Positions 27,762 to 39,011 are shown, numbered from the stretch's first letter. The stretch is 64,000 bases of DNA from Variovorax boronicumulans (GCF_030812215.1 NZ_JAUSSG010000004.1:496001-560000), one strand, 5' to 3'. A program made the numbers and translations. Notes: a model not told the origin generated them from the sequence alone.

Positions 27762-28739
27762 TCAGTTCCAGCGCGGAACGGCTTCGTCCTTGAGCTGCTG
27801 GCGCAGCACGTCGTAGTCGGGCACCACGCTCTCCACGGTTTCCCAGAAGCGGTGCGAGTGGTCCATCACGCGCAGGTGGGCCAGCTCGTGCGCCACCACG
27901 TAGTCGATCACGGGCAGGCGAAAGTGAATGAGCCGCCAGTTCAGGCGAATCGATCCGTCCGCGCTCGCACTGCCCCAGCGCGTGGCCGCGTTCGACAGCG
28001 ACAGCTTCTGCCAGCGCACGCCCAGCAGCGGCGCGAAATGATCGAGCCGCTCGATGAAGAGCTTGCGCGCCTGCCGCATGAGCCACGCCTGCGCGGCATC
28101 GCGGATCTGCGAGGGTTCGGCGTTCTGCGCGACGGCCAGCCGCAGGATGCGCGGGCCGCCTGCAGCTTCAGCGTCATCGAGCGTGCCGCCGACGCTTGCA
28201 AAACCGTGCTTCGGATCGAGCCGGATCACCACCGGCTCGCCCATGAACGGGAATTCGGCGCCGTCCTTCCACTCGATGCGCGTGGCTTCGACGCGCGCGT
28301 GGCGCTGCTGTGTTTCCTGGAGCTTGCGCAGGATCCAGTCGGCCTTTTCGCGCACCGCGGCATCGACATCGCGCAGCGCGACCCAGCGCGGCGCACGCAC
28401 CGACAGCCCTTCGGCGCCGACCAGGAACCCGATGGTCTTGCGCTTGCCGCGCTTGAATTCGTAGGCCACGCGCGCCGAGCCCAGCACGAGTTCGCGCGTG
28501 GCCTGCGGATGGATGAAGCTCGCGAGCGCCAGCGTGTCGCGCAGCGGGATCGCCGGCAGCGCAGGCCCCGTGTTCCGGACTTCTTCGGGCACTACCTGCG
28601 GCTCGAAAGGCAACGGTGTCGCAACGGGCGGCGCGGCCTTGCGAACCTTCTTCGGCCGCGGCGCGGGTGGCTCGGGCTGTGCGAATTCGCTGCCCAGCCC
28701 CTCGAACAGGTCCATCGTGAACTGCAGCAGCCCCTGCAT
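27762..28739 (-). CDS. YgjP/DUF45-type zinc metallopeptidase
   Basis: This is a 325-residue protein with a proline-rich N-terminus (residues 20-60) and a C-terminal zinc peptidase domain. The HExxH motif lies in VVAHELAHLRVMDHSHRFW (about residues 284-302), with a third His ligand in the same block and a preceding WGSASADGSIRLNWRL. YgjP-like proteins are cytoplasmic SprT/wss1-type proteases of unknown target. The start at 28739 gives MQGLLQF. It is last in a same-strand string with plsC, gmhB, glyS and glyQ. Confidence 0.85.
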   Translation of the reverse strand: MQGLLQFTMDLFEGLGSEFAQPEPPAPRPKKVRKAAPPVATPLPFEPQVVPEEVRNTGPALPAIPLRDTLALASFIHPQATRELVLGSARVAYEFKRGKRKTIGFLVGAEGLSVRAPRWVALRDVDAAVREKADWILRKLQETQQRHARVEATRIEWKDGAEFPFMGEPVVIRLDPKHGFASVGGTLDDAEAAGGPRILRLAVAQNAEPSQIRDAAQAWLMRQARKLFIERLDHFAPLLGVRWQKLSLSNAATRWGSASADGSIRLNWRLIHFRLPVIDYVVAHELAHLRVMDHSHRFWETVESVVPDYDVLRQQLKDEAVPRWN

Positions 28740-28765
28740 CTGGCGTCCTCTGTGCCTTCCAGCTT

Positions 28766-29500
28766 CTAGCGGTACGCCTCGGGATCGAGCCGGCGCATTT
28801 CCGATTCGATCCACGTCTCGACTTCGCGCATCAGCTCGTCGGGCTTGCGGCCCACGCTGGAGATCGCCGGCCCGATCGACACATCGACCACGCCCGGCCG
28901 CTTGATGAACGCCTTGCGCGGCCAGACCTTGGCCGAGGTGACCGCAATCGGAATCACCGGCACGCCGGTCTCGCAGGCCAGGCGCGTGCCGCCGCTCTTG
29001 TAGGTGCCCTTCTGTCCGCGCGGAATGCGCGTGCCTTCGGGGAACATGATGATCCAGATGCCCTGCGCGAGGAGCTTGCGCCCCTGGTTCACCACCTTGT
29101 TGAAGGCCTGCGCGCGCTGGCTGCGGTCGATGTGGATCATGTCCAGCCGCGCCATCGCCCAGCCGAAGAAGGGCACGTAGATCAGTTCCTTCTTGAACAC
29201 GTAGGCCAGCGGATGCGGCATCAGCGTGGGCATGAGGAAGGTCTCGAGCGTGGACTGGTGCTTGACCAGGAGGATCGCGCCGGCGAGCTTGTCGGTCGGC
29301 AGGTTTTCCATGCCGGTCACGCGCGTCTTGATGCCCAGCAGCACGCGCGCGCCGCCGATGGCCCAGCTGAGCCATCGCTCGGCCATCCAGTAGAGCGGAA
29401 TGCCGCGCTTCCAGATCGAACTGACGCACATGATGATGCCCCACGGCACCACGGTGACAAGCATCCAGAGTGCGTGGACAACGGAACGGAGAAACGCCAT
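28766..29500 (-). CDS. plsC: 1-acyl-glycerol-3-phosphate acyltransferase (PlsC family)
   Basis: The 244-residue inner-membrane enzyme transfers an acyl group to lysophosphatidate in phospholipid synthesis. Two hydrophobic N-terminal segments precede the acceptor motif KHQSTLETF (the beta-proteobacterial H-x4-E/D version). Then come the substrate motif FPEGTRIPRGQ near residue 138 and the VPVIPIAV block. The ATG at 29500 shares bases with the gmhB stop (TGATG), so it is translationally coupled. The glyQ-glyS-gmhB-plsC order is, as I recall, conserved in Burkholderiales. Confidence 0.93.
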   Translation of the reverse strand: MAFLRSVVHALWMLVTVVPWGIIMCVSSIWKRGIPLYWMAERWLSWAIGGARVLLGIKTRVTGMENLPTDKLAGAILLVKHQSTLETFLMPTLMPHPLAYVFKKELIYVPFFGWAMARLDMIHIDRSQRAQAFNKVVNQGRKLLAQGIWIIMFPEGTRIPRGQKGTYKSGGTRLACETGVPVIPIAVTSAKVWPRKAFIKRPGVVDVSIGPAISSVGRKPDELMREVETWIESEMRRLDPEAYR

Positions 29501-30078
29501 CAGACAGCCACCTGCAGTGCAGCCCGCGCTTCGCGCGCGAGCAGGAAATCGACAAAGGCGGCGAGGTTCTCGTGAACCATCGTGTTCGCCGGATATTCGG
29601 AAGGCAGCGGATCGACGCCGATGCAGGCCGCGCCCATGCCCGTGAGCAGGAGGTGCGGCTCGCAGCCGGCGGCCGCGCCCGCCTGCAGGTCGCGCAGGCT
29701 GTCGCCCGCGGTCGGCACGCCCTTGAGGTCGATGCCGTAGCGGTCGCCGATCTGCAGGAAGAGGCCCGGCTTGGGCTTGCGGCAGTCGCAGCCCTCGTCG
29801 GGGCTGTGCGGGCAATAGAACACCGCATCGATCTTGCCGCCCACCGCCGCGAGCATCTTGTGCATCTTGGCGTGCATGGCATTGAGCGAAGCCATGTCGA
29901 AGAGGCCCCGGCCGAGGCCCGACTGGTTCGATGCGACCACCACGTGCCAGCCCGCATGGTTCAGGCGCGCCACCGCCTCCAGCGCACCGGGCAGCGGCGT
30001 CCACTCGATATCGCTCTTGACGAAGTCTTCGCGGTGCACGTTGATCGTGCCGTTGCGGTCGAGGATGACGAGTTTCAT
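29500..30078 (-). CDS. gmhB: Heptose-1,7-bisphosphate phosphatase GmhB with altered DxD motif
   Basis: GmhB removes the C7 phosphate from D-glycero-beta-D-manno-heptose 1,7-bisphosphate on the way to the LPS inner-core heptose. The 192-residue HAD phosphatase has SNQSGLGRG, the zinc-binding Cys cluster YCPHSPDEGCDCRKPKPG and GDSLRDLQAG. Motif I reads LDRNGTIN rather than the usual LDRDGTIN: the second Asp, the general acid/base in HAD phosphatases, is Asn (AAC, one base from GAC). If real, this should cripple catalysis. The rest is intact, so it could also be a sequencing error. It is coupled to plsC. Confidence 0.88.
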   Translation of the reverse strand: MKLVILDRNGTINVHREDFVKSDIEWTPLPGALEAVARLNHAGWHVVVASNQSGLGRGLFDMASLNAMHAKMHKMLAAVGGKIDAVFYCPHSPDEGCDCRKPKPGLFLQIGDRYGIDLKGVPTAGDSLRDLQAGAAAGCEPHLLLTGMGAACIGVDPLPSEYPANTMVHENLAAFVDFLLAREARAALQVAV

Positions 30079-30112
30079 GGCAATGCCGCCGGTGGAGGAG
30101 TCGTCGAGGGAA

Positions 30113-32263
30113 TCAGACGGCCAGCCGTTCGAGCTGCGCCACGCGGTTCATCGCGGCGTGCAGCGACATCAGAAGGCCCAGCCGGTTGAGCCGCAGATCG
30201 GCCTGCTCGGCGTTGACCATCACGCCGTCGAAGAACGCATCGACCGGCTCGCGCAGCGCGGCCAGCGTCTGCAGCGAGGCGGTGTAGTCGCCCGCTTCGA
30301 ATTGCGCATTGGCGGCGGGCACGACCTCGGCCATCGCGGCGTGCAGCGCCTTCTCGGCGGGCTCCTGCAGCAGCAGCTCGCTGACGTGCGCGTCGGCTTC
30401 GGGCGCCTTCTTCAGGATGTTGCCGATGCGCTTGTTGGCAGCGGCCAGCGCGGCGGCAGCGGGCAGTGCGGCAAAAGCGCGCACGGCGGCCAGCAGCTTG
30501 GGCACTTCGCCCAGGCGCTGCGGCAGCGGGGCCAGCACGGCGTCGACTTCCTGCGCGCTCGCGCCCTGCTCGCGCAGGCTGCCGGCGAGGCGGTCGAGGA
30601 TGAAATCGCGCAGCTCGACCGTGGCCTTGCCGCTGTCGAAGCCGGCGATGTCCTTGAACTGCGCGGCGGCGTCCTGCAGCAGGGCGTCGAGCCCCAGCGC
30701 AAGGTCTTTCTCGATCAGCATGCGGATCACGCCCAGCGCATGACGGCGCAGCGCGAACGGGTCGCGGTCGCCGGTGGGCAGGTTGCCGATGCCGAACATG
30801 CCGACCAGCGTCTCGAGCTTGTCGGCCAGCGCGACCACGAGGCCCACGCCGTTGCGCGGCAACTCGTCGCCGGCGAAGCGCGGCTTGTAGTGGTCTTCGA
30901 TGGCGTCGGCCACCGCGGCATCGAGGCCGTCGTGCAGCGCGTAGTAGCGGCCCATCGTGCCCTGCAGCTCGGGGAACTCGCCGACCATGTCGGTCACGAG
31001 GTCGGCCTTGGCCAGTTGCGCGGCTTGCGTGGCCTGTGCGGCGACCTTTGCGTCGCCCAGCTTCTCGGCAATGCCGCGCGCGATGTGCATCACACGTTGC
31101 ACGCGTTCGCCCTGCGTGCCGAGCTTGTTGTGATAGACCACCTTGCCCAGCGATTCGACGCGCGAGGCCAGCGACTTCTTGCGGTCCTGGTCGAAGAAGA
31201 ACTTGGCGTCGGCCAGGCGCGGGCGCACGACGCGCTCATTGCCTTCGATGACCGCGCTCGCGTCGTCGGGGCTGATGTTGCTGACGACCAGGAACTTGTT
31301 GGTGAGCTTGCTGGATGCGTCGAGCAGCGGAAAGTACTTCTGGTTGGCCTTCATCGTGAGGATGAGGCATTCCTGCGGCACTTCGAGGAATTCGCGCTCG
31401 AAGCTGCAGACCAGCACGTTCGGGCGCTCGACCAGCGCGGTCACTTCGTCGAGCAGCGCGTCGTCGTGGATCGGCACCGAGCCGCCACCGACCTTGACCG
31501 CCGCCGCCGCGAGCTGGCGCGCGATCTCGGCGCGGCGTGCCTCGAAGCTCGCGATGACGGCGCCATCGTCCTGCAGCTGCAGCGCGTAGCTGTTGGCATC
31601 GCGCAGCACCACCGGATCGACCGCGGCCTCGAAGCGGTGACCATGGGTTTCACGGCCGGCCTTCAGGCCCAGCGCCTCGATGGGCACCACGGTGTCGCCG
31701 TGCAGCGCCACGAGGCCGTGCGCCGGGCGCACGAAGCTCACGCTGCTCCAGCCCGGTAGCTCGCAGCCGCTTTCGAGCTGGTAGCTCATCACCTTGGGAA
31801 TCGGCAGCTTGGCGATGGCTTCGGCCAGCGCCTTCTGCAGGCCCTCGGCCAGCGTCGCGCCCTTGGCGGTGCTTTCGTAGAAGAGCGCTTCGGCCTTGCC
31901 GTCCATTGCGCGCTTCAAGCCCGGCACGGCCGAGGCGTCGGCGCCGAGCGCGCCCAGGCGCTTGAGCAGCGCGGGCGTCGGCTGGCCCGAGGCATCCAGC
32001 CCCACGGCCACGGGCATGAGCTTTTGCGACACGGCCTTGTCGGCGGCCTGTTCGGCCACATGCGTGAGGTGCGCAGCCAGGCGACGCGGCGAGGCATACG
32101 GCGTGAGCACCGAGCCGGCTTCGGCCAGGCCTTGCGCCACGAGCTGGTCGCGCAGCACGCCCGCGAAGGCATCGCCGAGCTTCTTCAGAGCCTTGGGCGG
32201 CAGTTCTTCGACAAACAGTTCGACCAGCAGGGAGTTCTTGTTGTTCATGGGAGTCGTCGTCAT
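30113..32263 (-). CDS. glyS: Glycyl-tRNA synthetase beta subunit
   Basis: This is the 716-residue beta chain of the bacterial alpha2beta2 glycyl-tRNA synthetase. It binds tRNA-Gly and carries the C-terminal anticodon-binding domain. The N-terminus has LLVELFVEELPPKALKKLG. HD-domain-like blocks such as YHNKLGTQGERVQRV and REPVDAFFDGVMVN lie further on. Starts at 32263 (MTTTPMNNK) or 32248 (MNNKN) are both possible; neither has a strong ribosome binding site. It begins 3 bp after the glyQ stop, so the two are coupled. Essential for translation. Confidence 0.96.
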   Translation of the reverse strand: MTTTPMNNKNSLLVELFVEELPPKALKKLGDAFAGVLRDQLVAQGLAEAGSVLTPYASPRRLAAHLTHVAEQAADKAVSQKLMPVAVGLDASGQPTPALLKRLGALGADASAVPGLKRAMDGKAEALFYESTAKGATLAEGLQKALAEAIAKLPIPKVMSYQLESGCELPGWSSVSFVRPAHGLVALHGDTVVPIEALGLKAGRETHGHRFEAAVDPVVLRDANSYALQLQDDGAVIASFEARRAEIARQLAAAAVKVGGGSVPIHDDALLDEVTALVERPNVLVCSFEREFLEVPQECLILTMKANQKYFPLLDASSKLTNKFLVVSNISPDDASAVIEGNERVVRPRLADAKFFFDQDRKKSLASRVESLGKVVYHNKLGTQGERVQRVMHIARGIAEKLGDAKVAAQATQAAQLAKADLVTDMVGEFPELQGTMGRYYALHDGLDAAVADAIEDHYKPRFAGDELPRNGVGLVVALADKLETLVGMFGIGNLPTGDRDPFALRRHALGVIRMLIEKDLALGLDALLQDAAAQFKDIAGFDSGKATVELRDFILDRLAGSLREQGASAQEVDAVLAPLPQRLGEVPKLLAAVRAFAALPAAAALAAANKRIGNILKKAPEADAHVSELLLQEPAEKALHAAMAEVVPAANAQFEAGDYTASLQTLAALREPVDAFFDGVMVNAEQADLRLNRLGLLMSLHAAMNRVAQLERLAV

Positions 32264-32266
32264 CGC

Positions 32267-33175
<909 letters not shown>

Positions 33176-33388
33176 GAAGCTGGCCGGCGTGGACCGGACA
33201 TTGGACGGTAGCGCGGCGATGCGCCGCGAAAGCGGACGATTTTACGGGCGTAGGGCAACTCTCCCACAGCCGGGCGGGATGCCGGCCGCTCCCGCCGCCC
33301 GGCCAGGCATGCGACAACCACCGGCCGGCCGCACGCGGCAGCCCCCCACACGGCCCTTCCGGGCCCGTCTTTCTCCATTCCCACAGAC

Positions 33389-34357
33389 ATGCAACCGCCC
33401 CACATCGGTCCGAACGCCCCGTTCTTCATCGTTCTCAATGCCGGCTCCGGCAGCGAAAGCGCCGTCGAGGCCCGCCAGGTCATCGAGGAAGGCTTTGCCG
33501 CGGCCGGCCGCAGGCACCGCATCTTCCTGGTCGATGGCCCGGGCCGGGTGCAGGCGCTGGCGCGTGAAGCTGTCGAACGCGCCCGCGCCGTGGGCGGGGT
33601 GGTGGTGGCCGCGGGCGGCGACGGCACCATCAACGCGGTGGCGCAGGCCACGCTCGGGAGCGGCTGCGCCTTCGGCGTGCTGCCGCAGGGCACCTTCAAT
33701 TACTTCAGCCGCACCCATGGCATTCCGCGCGACACGGCCGAGGCGCTGCAGGTGCTGCTGACCGAGCAGCCGCGGGCCGCGCAGGTGGGGCTGGTCAACG
33801 ACCGGGTGTTTCTCGTGAACGCCAGCATGGGCCTGTACGCCGAATTGCTGGAAGAGCGCGAAACCTACAAGGCGCGCTATGGCCGCAGCCGCTGGATCGC
33901 GTTCTTCGCGGGCCTCCTGACGGTGATGCGTGGCCGCCACCGGCACTGGAATCTGCGCATGGCCTGGCGCGGGCAGGAAAAGGACATCCGCACGCCGACC
34001 CTCTTCGTGGGCAACAACCCGTTGCAGCTGCTGCAGGTCGGCATCGAGCATGCCGCTGCGCCCGAGCAGGGGCAGCTCGCGGCCATCGCGCTCAAGCCGG
34101 TCGGGGTGCTCGCAATGCCGGGGCTGCTGGTGCGTGGCGCGCTCGGCAAGCTGGGCAACGCCGACCAGGTGCTGAGCTTCCCCTTCGAATCGATGACGGT
34201 GAAGGCCGGCCGCCTGCGTGCGCCGCGCCGCGTGAAAGTGGCGACGGACGGCGAGATCGCGTGGACCGACATGCCGCTCCTCTTTCGCGTGTCGCCCGAG
34301 CCGCTGTGGCTGGTGCGGCCCGATGTTGCGCCCGAGCTGGAGGCGGCCAAGCAATGA
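33389..34357 (+). CDS. Diacylglycerol/lipid kinase-family protein
   Basis: This is a 322-residue DAGK-catalytic-domain protein of the YegS/BmrU type, which phosphorylates a lipid hydroxyl using ATP. The nucleotide motif VVAAGGDGTINAVAQ (about residues 72-86) and GVLPQGTFNYFSRTHGIP are present, then NASMGLYAELLEERE and a C-terminal beta-sandwich ending near TDGEIAWTDMP. No signal peptide is seen. It overlaps the following metallophosphoesterase gene by ATGA, and a PAP2 phosphatase gene follows that. Together they may phosphorylate and dephosphorylate a membrane lipid. Substrate unknown. Confidence 0.88.
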   Translation: MQPPHIGPNAPFFIVLNAGSGSESAVEARQVIEEGFAAAGRRHRIFLVDGPGRVQALAREAVERARAVGGVVVAAGGDGTINAVAQATLGSGCAFGVLPQGTFNYFSRTHGIPRDTAEALQVLLTEQPRAAQVGLVNDRVFLVNASMGLYAELLEERETYKARYGRSRWIAFFAGLLTVMRGRHRHWNLRMAWRGQEKDIRTPTLFVGNNPLQLLQVGIEHAAAPEQGQLAAIALKPVGVLAMPGLLVRGALGKLGNADQVLSFPFESMTVKAGRLRAPRRVKVATDGEIAWTDMPLLFRVSPEPLWLVRPDVAPELEAAKQ

Positions 34358-35181
34358 GCACCTGCCTGCTGCAGATCTCCGACCCGCATTTCGGCACCGA
34401 GCAGCCGGAGGTGCTGCGAGCGCTCGAGCGGTTCGCGGAGGCGCTGGCGCCGCAGGTGGTGGTGATGTCGGGCGACATCACCCAGCGCGCCACGCGCGTG
34501 CAGTTCGCGGCGGCACGCGCCTTCCTCGAGCGTCTGGCGGCACCCGCGAAGCTCGTCATTCCGGGCAACCACGACATCCCGCTGTTTCAACTCGCCGCAC
34601 GCTGCTTCTCGCCCTACGGCCGGTACATGGAGGCCTTCGGCGACGACCTGGAGCCGGTGTTCGAATCGGAAGATTGGCTTGTGGTCACCGTGAACACGAC
34701 GCGCTGGTACCGGCATGCGGACGGCGTGGTGTCGCCCGCGCAGGTCGAGCGGGTGGCGGCGCGCCTCGCGGCCGCATCGCCCTCGCAGCTGCGCGTGGTG
34801 GTGACGCACCAGCCGGTGATGGTCACGCGGCAGGAAGACCTGTCGAACCGGCTGCATGGGCGCGAGCGGGCCGTGGCGCGCTGGTCCGAGGCGGGCGTCG
34901 ACCTGATTCTGGGCGGGCACATCCACCTGCCCTACGTGCGTTCGCTGCACGACGCGTTCTCGGGCTGCAAGCGCACCGCGTTCGCGGTGCAGGCGGGCAC
35001 GGCGGTGTCGTCCCGGGTGCGGGCGGGCTTTCCGAATTCGGTGAACGTGGTGCGCCTGGCCATGGCCGGCGACGCGCGCGCGTGCCGCATCGAGCGCTGG
35101 GACTACGCGGCCGCTGGCAAAGCCTTCGAGTGCGCCAAAGTATTCCCGCTTTCGCTTGCCAGCGGCACGGCGCGCCCTTAG
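34354..35181 (+). CDS. CpdA-like metallophosphoesterase
   Basis: The 275-residue cytoplasmic calcineurin-like phosphoesterase has all five metal motifs: QISDPHFG, VVMSGDITQRA, IPGNHDIPLF, VVVTHQPVM and ILGGHIHLPY. The arrangement matches class III cyclic-nucleotide phosphodiesterases (CpdA) and related enzymes, but lipid or nucleotide substrates are also possible. ATGA overlap with the upstream lipid kinase indicates coupling and favours a joint role with it and with the downstream PAP2 protein. Confidence 0.86.
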   Translation: MSTCLLQISDPHFGTEQPEVLRALERFAEALAPQVVVMSGDITQRATRVQFAAARAFLERLAAPAKLVIPGNHDIPLFQLAARCFSPYGRYMEAFGDDLEPVFESEDWLVVTVNTTRWYRHADGVVSPAQVERVAARLAAASPSQLRVVVTHQPVMVTRQEDLSNRLHGRERAVARWSEAGVDLILGGHIHLPYVRSLHDAFSGCKRTAFAVQAGTAVSSRVRAGFPNSVNVVRLAMAGDARACRIERWDYAAAGKAFECAKVFPLSLASGTARP

Positions 35182-35192
35182 GGTCCTGCCGC

Positions 35193-36026
35193 ATGCCATT
35201 GGAAGCTTCCCCCCTCACTCCCCTTCTTGTTCTTCTTGCCCAGCAACTCGGCGCCCATGCGCTCGGCTGGTTTCTCTCGATCTGGATTGCGTCGGTGCTC
35301 GGCGCCGGCGTCGTCTGCTGGATGCTGCAGCGCCGCCACTTCAAGGCGCTCGATGCCGAAGAGCCCAGCGAACCGCGCATCGCGCTCGGGCTCGCGGCGG
35401 GTTTCCTGCTGATCCTGGCTGCGGCGAGCGTGTTCGCCTGGATCGCCTCGAACCTCTCGGACGGCCATTCGATGGGCCAGGCCGACCAGGCGCTGGCCGA
35501 TGCCATCGGCGCCCACGTGCCGTGGACGGCCCTCGTCGCATTCAGCTGGCTCACCCACCTGGGCGATTTCGCCTTTCTCGCGCCCGTGTGCCTGGTCGTC
35601 GCCGCGGTGCTGTGGCGCCATGCGCACCGGGGCCTCGCGCTCGGCTGGGTGATGGCGCTCGGCGGCATCGTGGTGCTGAACCCCGCGCTCAAGCACATCT
35701 TCGAGCGGGCCCGGCCGGTGCATGACCATGGGCTGGCATTCGAGACGAGCTACAGCTTCCCGAGCGGACACAGCGCGGGTGCGATCGTGAGTTACGGAAT
35801 GCTGCTGTACTTGGCGCTGCGCACGCTGCCGGCGCGCTGGCATGTGCCGGCGGCCATGGCGGCCGTGGGCGCCATCCTGACCATCGCGTGCAGCCGCATC
35901 TTTTTGCAGGTGCACTTTGCGAGCGATGTGGTGGCCGGCCTCCTGACCGGCTTCGCCTGGCTGCTCGTGTGCGTGAGCAGCCTGGAGTACGCGCGGCACC
36001 GCAAAGGGCGGCGCGCGCTGGCCTGA
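35193..36026 (+). CDS. PAP2-family membrane phosphatase
   Basis: The 277-residue integral membrane protein has about six hydrophobic segments and the complete PAP2 phosphatase signature: KHIFERARP (motif 1), SFPSGHSAG (motif 2) and SRIFLQVHFASDV (motif 3, catalytic His). Such enzymes dephosphorylate phosphatidate, undecaprenyl pyrophosphate or related lipids at the outer face of the inner membrane. TAGGGT lies 8 nt before the ATG and no Shine-Dalgarno sequence is seen, so translation may be leaderless. It follows the lipid kinase and phosphoesterase genes. Confidence 0.9.
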   Translation: MPLEASPLTPLLVLLAQQLGAHALGWFLSIWIASVLGAGVVCWMLQRRHFKALDAEEPSEPRIALGLAAGFLLILAAASVFAWIASNLSDGHSMGQADQALADAIGAHVPWTALVAFSWLTHLGDFAFLAPVCLVVAAVLWRHAHRGLALGWVMALGGIVVLNPALKHIFERARPVHDHGLAFETSYSFPSGHSAGAIVSYGMLLYLALRTLPARWHVPAAMAAVGAILTIACSRIFLQVHFASDVVAGLLTGFAWLLVCVSSLEYARHRKGRRALA

Positions 36027-36059
36027 GTCTCGCCTCGGGCGTCTTTGCCAGAAACACCG

Positions 36060-36140
36060 CGGAACCGGCTTTGCCGGGCCGCAGGTGTTGCCCCCGGAAG
36101 GGGGTGGGAGGCTACGCGAAGCGAGCAAGCCTGGGGGAGA
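36060..36140. repeat. GC-rich intergenic repeat element with hairpin
   Basis: The spacer between the convergent PAP2 and asparaginase genes contains GGAACCGGCTTTGCCGGGCC (a CCGGC/GCCGG hairpin), GCCCCCGGAAGGGGGTGGG, GCGAAGCGAGCAAGC and CTGGGGGAGA. The order and motifs resemble the spacer at 9385-9466. It could form strong hairpins that stop transcription from both genes. Confidence 0.5.
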
Positions 36141-37349
<1,209 letters not shown>

Positions 37350-37396
37350 TTACCATCGGCCGGGCGCCCCCGCCGCCCTCTCCCAGCTGATCCAGC

Positions 37397-38083
37397 ATGA
37401 CCTCCGACACCGCCGCCCTGCCCCCCTCCACCGCCCAGGAAATGCCCGCCCCCGAGGGCCCGCTGTCGCGCGCGCGGCCGGGGCGCGAGCGCATCATGGC
37501 CGCCATCCGCACCGCGGCGGTGGCCGAGTTCAGCCTGCACGGCCTCAAGGGCACGTCGACCCAGGCCATCGCGGCCCGCGCCGGCCTCACCAAGCCCCAA
37601 CTGCACTACTACATCGCCGGCAAGGAAGAACTCTACGAAGAACTGCTGATGCAGGTGCTGCACGCGTGGAAGGTGGTGTTCTCGTTCGAGGACGCGAGCG
37701 ACCCGGCCACGGTGCTGGGCGACTACATCCGCAAGAAACTCGACCACGCCATCGACAGCCCCGAGATGTCGCGCATCTTCACCCGCGAGATCCTCGACGG
37801 CGGGCGCAACCTGGACCGCTACTGGCCCAACGCCCGGGCCTGGACGCAGAAGAAGGTGGACATCATCAACGGCTGGATCGCGCGCGGGCAGATGCGCCCG
37901 CTCGATGCGCGCATCCTCCTCATGCACATCTGGGCCATGACCCAGAGCTACGCCGACTACGCGATCCAGACGCGCGTGATGCTCGGCCTGCCGCCCGATG
38001 CGCCCATCGACCGCGAGCCCATCGCGCGCGAACTGGTGGCCTTCGTGCTGGGCGGCTGCGGCATCAGGACGACGACGCCCTGA
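37397..38083 (+). CDS. TetR-family transcriptional regulator (RutR-like)
   Basis: The 228-residue protein has an N-terminal tail rich in Pro and Ala (residues 1-28), then a TetR HTH (GTSTQAIAARAGLTKPQLHYYIAGKEELY, split by the recognition helix near residue 65). A long C-terminal ligand domain resembles the RutR C-terminal family (IFTREILDGGRNLDRYW and ARAWTQKKVDIINGWI). RutR relatives sense pyrimidines, but the ligand here is unknown. Its 3' end overlaps the convergent LysR gene by 20 bp. It lies divergent from the asparaginase gene, a possible target. Confidence 0.86.
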   Translation: MTSDTAALPPSTAQEMPAPEGPLSRARPGRERIMAAIRTAAVAEFSLHGLKGTSTQAIAARAGLTKPQLHYYIAGKEELYEELLMQVLHAWKVVFSFEDASDPATVLGDYIRKKLDHAIDSPEMSRIFTREILDGGRNLDRYWPNARAWTQKKVDIINGWIARGQMRPLDARILLMHIWAMTQSYADYAIQTRVMLGLPPDAPIDREPIARELVAFVLGGCGIRTTTP

Positions 38084-39011
38084 CCTCCCAGGCGCGGCCG
38101 GTCGGGTCGGCCATGGCCAGGCGCACCATCTCGATGAAGCGGCGCAGCCGCGCCGGCTGGAAGCGCGCGGGCGAATAGGTCAGGTACACGGGCAGCGGCG
38201 CCGCATGCCATTGCGGCACCAGTTGCACCAGCCGGCCGGCGGCGATGTCGTCGTTCATGAGCCAGGCCGAGCCGATGCAGGCACCCAGCCCCATGCCCGC
38301 CGCGCTGTGCAGCGCATAGAGGCTGTCGGTGCTCATGCGCGGGCGGATCGGCACCCGCGCGAGCTCGCCGCTCGGCCGGTGGGTGAGCTGCACCTCGTTG
38401 CGATAGAAGGTGCGCAGCGCGAGCCATGGCAGCTCGGCCAGCTCCGAGGCGTGCGTGGGCGGCTTGCGTCCTTCCAGCACCGACGGTGCGGCGACCACCA
38501 CGCGCGGCACTTCCGAGAGTTTGATGGCCACGGCCATGGTGTCGGTCACCTCGCCGACCTGGATCGCGCAATCGACGCCCTCGGCGATGAAGTCGGGGCG
38601 GCGGTCGTGCAACAGCCATTCGACGGACACCCGCGGATAGGCGCGCAGGTAATCGGCCAGCGGCCCGACCAGCAGCAACTGCCCCAGCGCGTGCGGCGCC
38701 ACCACGCGCAGCGTGCCCTCGGGCTCGTCGCCCACGCCGCGCAGGTCGGCCTCGAAGGCGCGCCAGTTGGCGATCAGCTCCTTGGCGCGCTCGTAGCAGC
38801 GCTCGCCGTCCTCGGTGAGCTTCATGGCATGCGTAGAGCGGCGCAGCAACCGCACGCCCAGCGAGCGCTCCAGCGCCTGCAGCCGGCGGCTCACGGTGGG
38901 CTGCGTCGCGCCCATGCGCAGCGCGGCGGCCGAGAGGCTGCCGGCTTCGACGATGTGGACGAAGGTCTGCATCAGCTCGATGCGGTCGGCGGCGGGGGGT
39001 GAATTGGGCAT
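38064..39011 (-). CDS. LysR-family transcriptional regulator
   Basis: This is a 315-residue LysR protein. Its N-terminal HTH (GSLSAAALRMGATQPTVSRR, about residues 23-42, then LERSLGVRLLRRST) is followed by a periplasmic-binding-like effector domain (residues about 90-300). I chose the ATG at 39011; an in-frame ATG at 39032 adds seven residues. It is divergent from the MFS exporter gene (113-bp gap), the usual layout for a LysR regulator and its target. It probably controls that exporter in response to an unknown compound. It overlaps the convergent TetR gene end. Confidence 0.88.
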   Translation of the reverse strand: MPNSPPAADRIELMQTFVHIVEAGSLSAAALRMGATQPTVSRRLQALERSLGVRLLRRSTHAMKLTEDGERCYERAKELIANWRAFEADLRGVGDEPEGTLRVVAPHALGQLLLVGPLADYLRAYPRVSVEWLLHDRRPDFIAEGVDCAIQVGEVTDTMAVAIKLSEVPRVVVAAPSVLEGRKPPTHASELAELPWLALRTFYRNEVQLTHRPSGELARVPIRPRMSTDSLYALHSAAGMGLGACIGSAWLMNDDIAAGRLVQLVPQWHAAPLPVYLTYSPARFQPARLRRFIEMVRLAMADPTGRAWEVRASSS

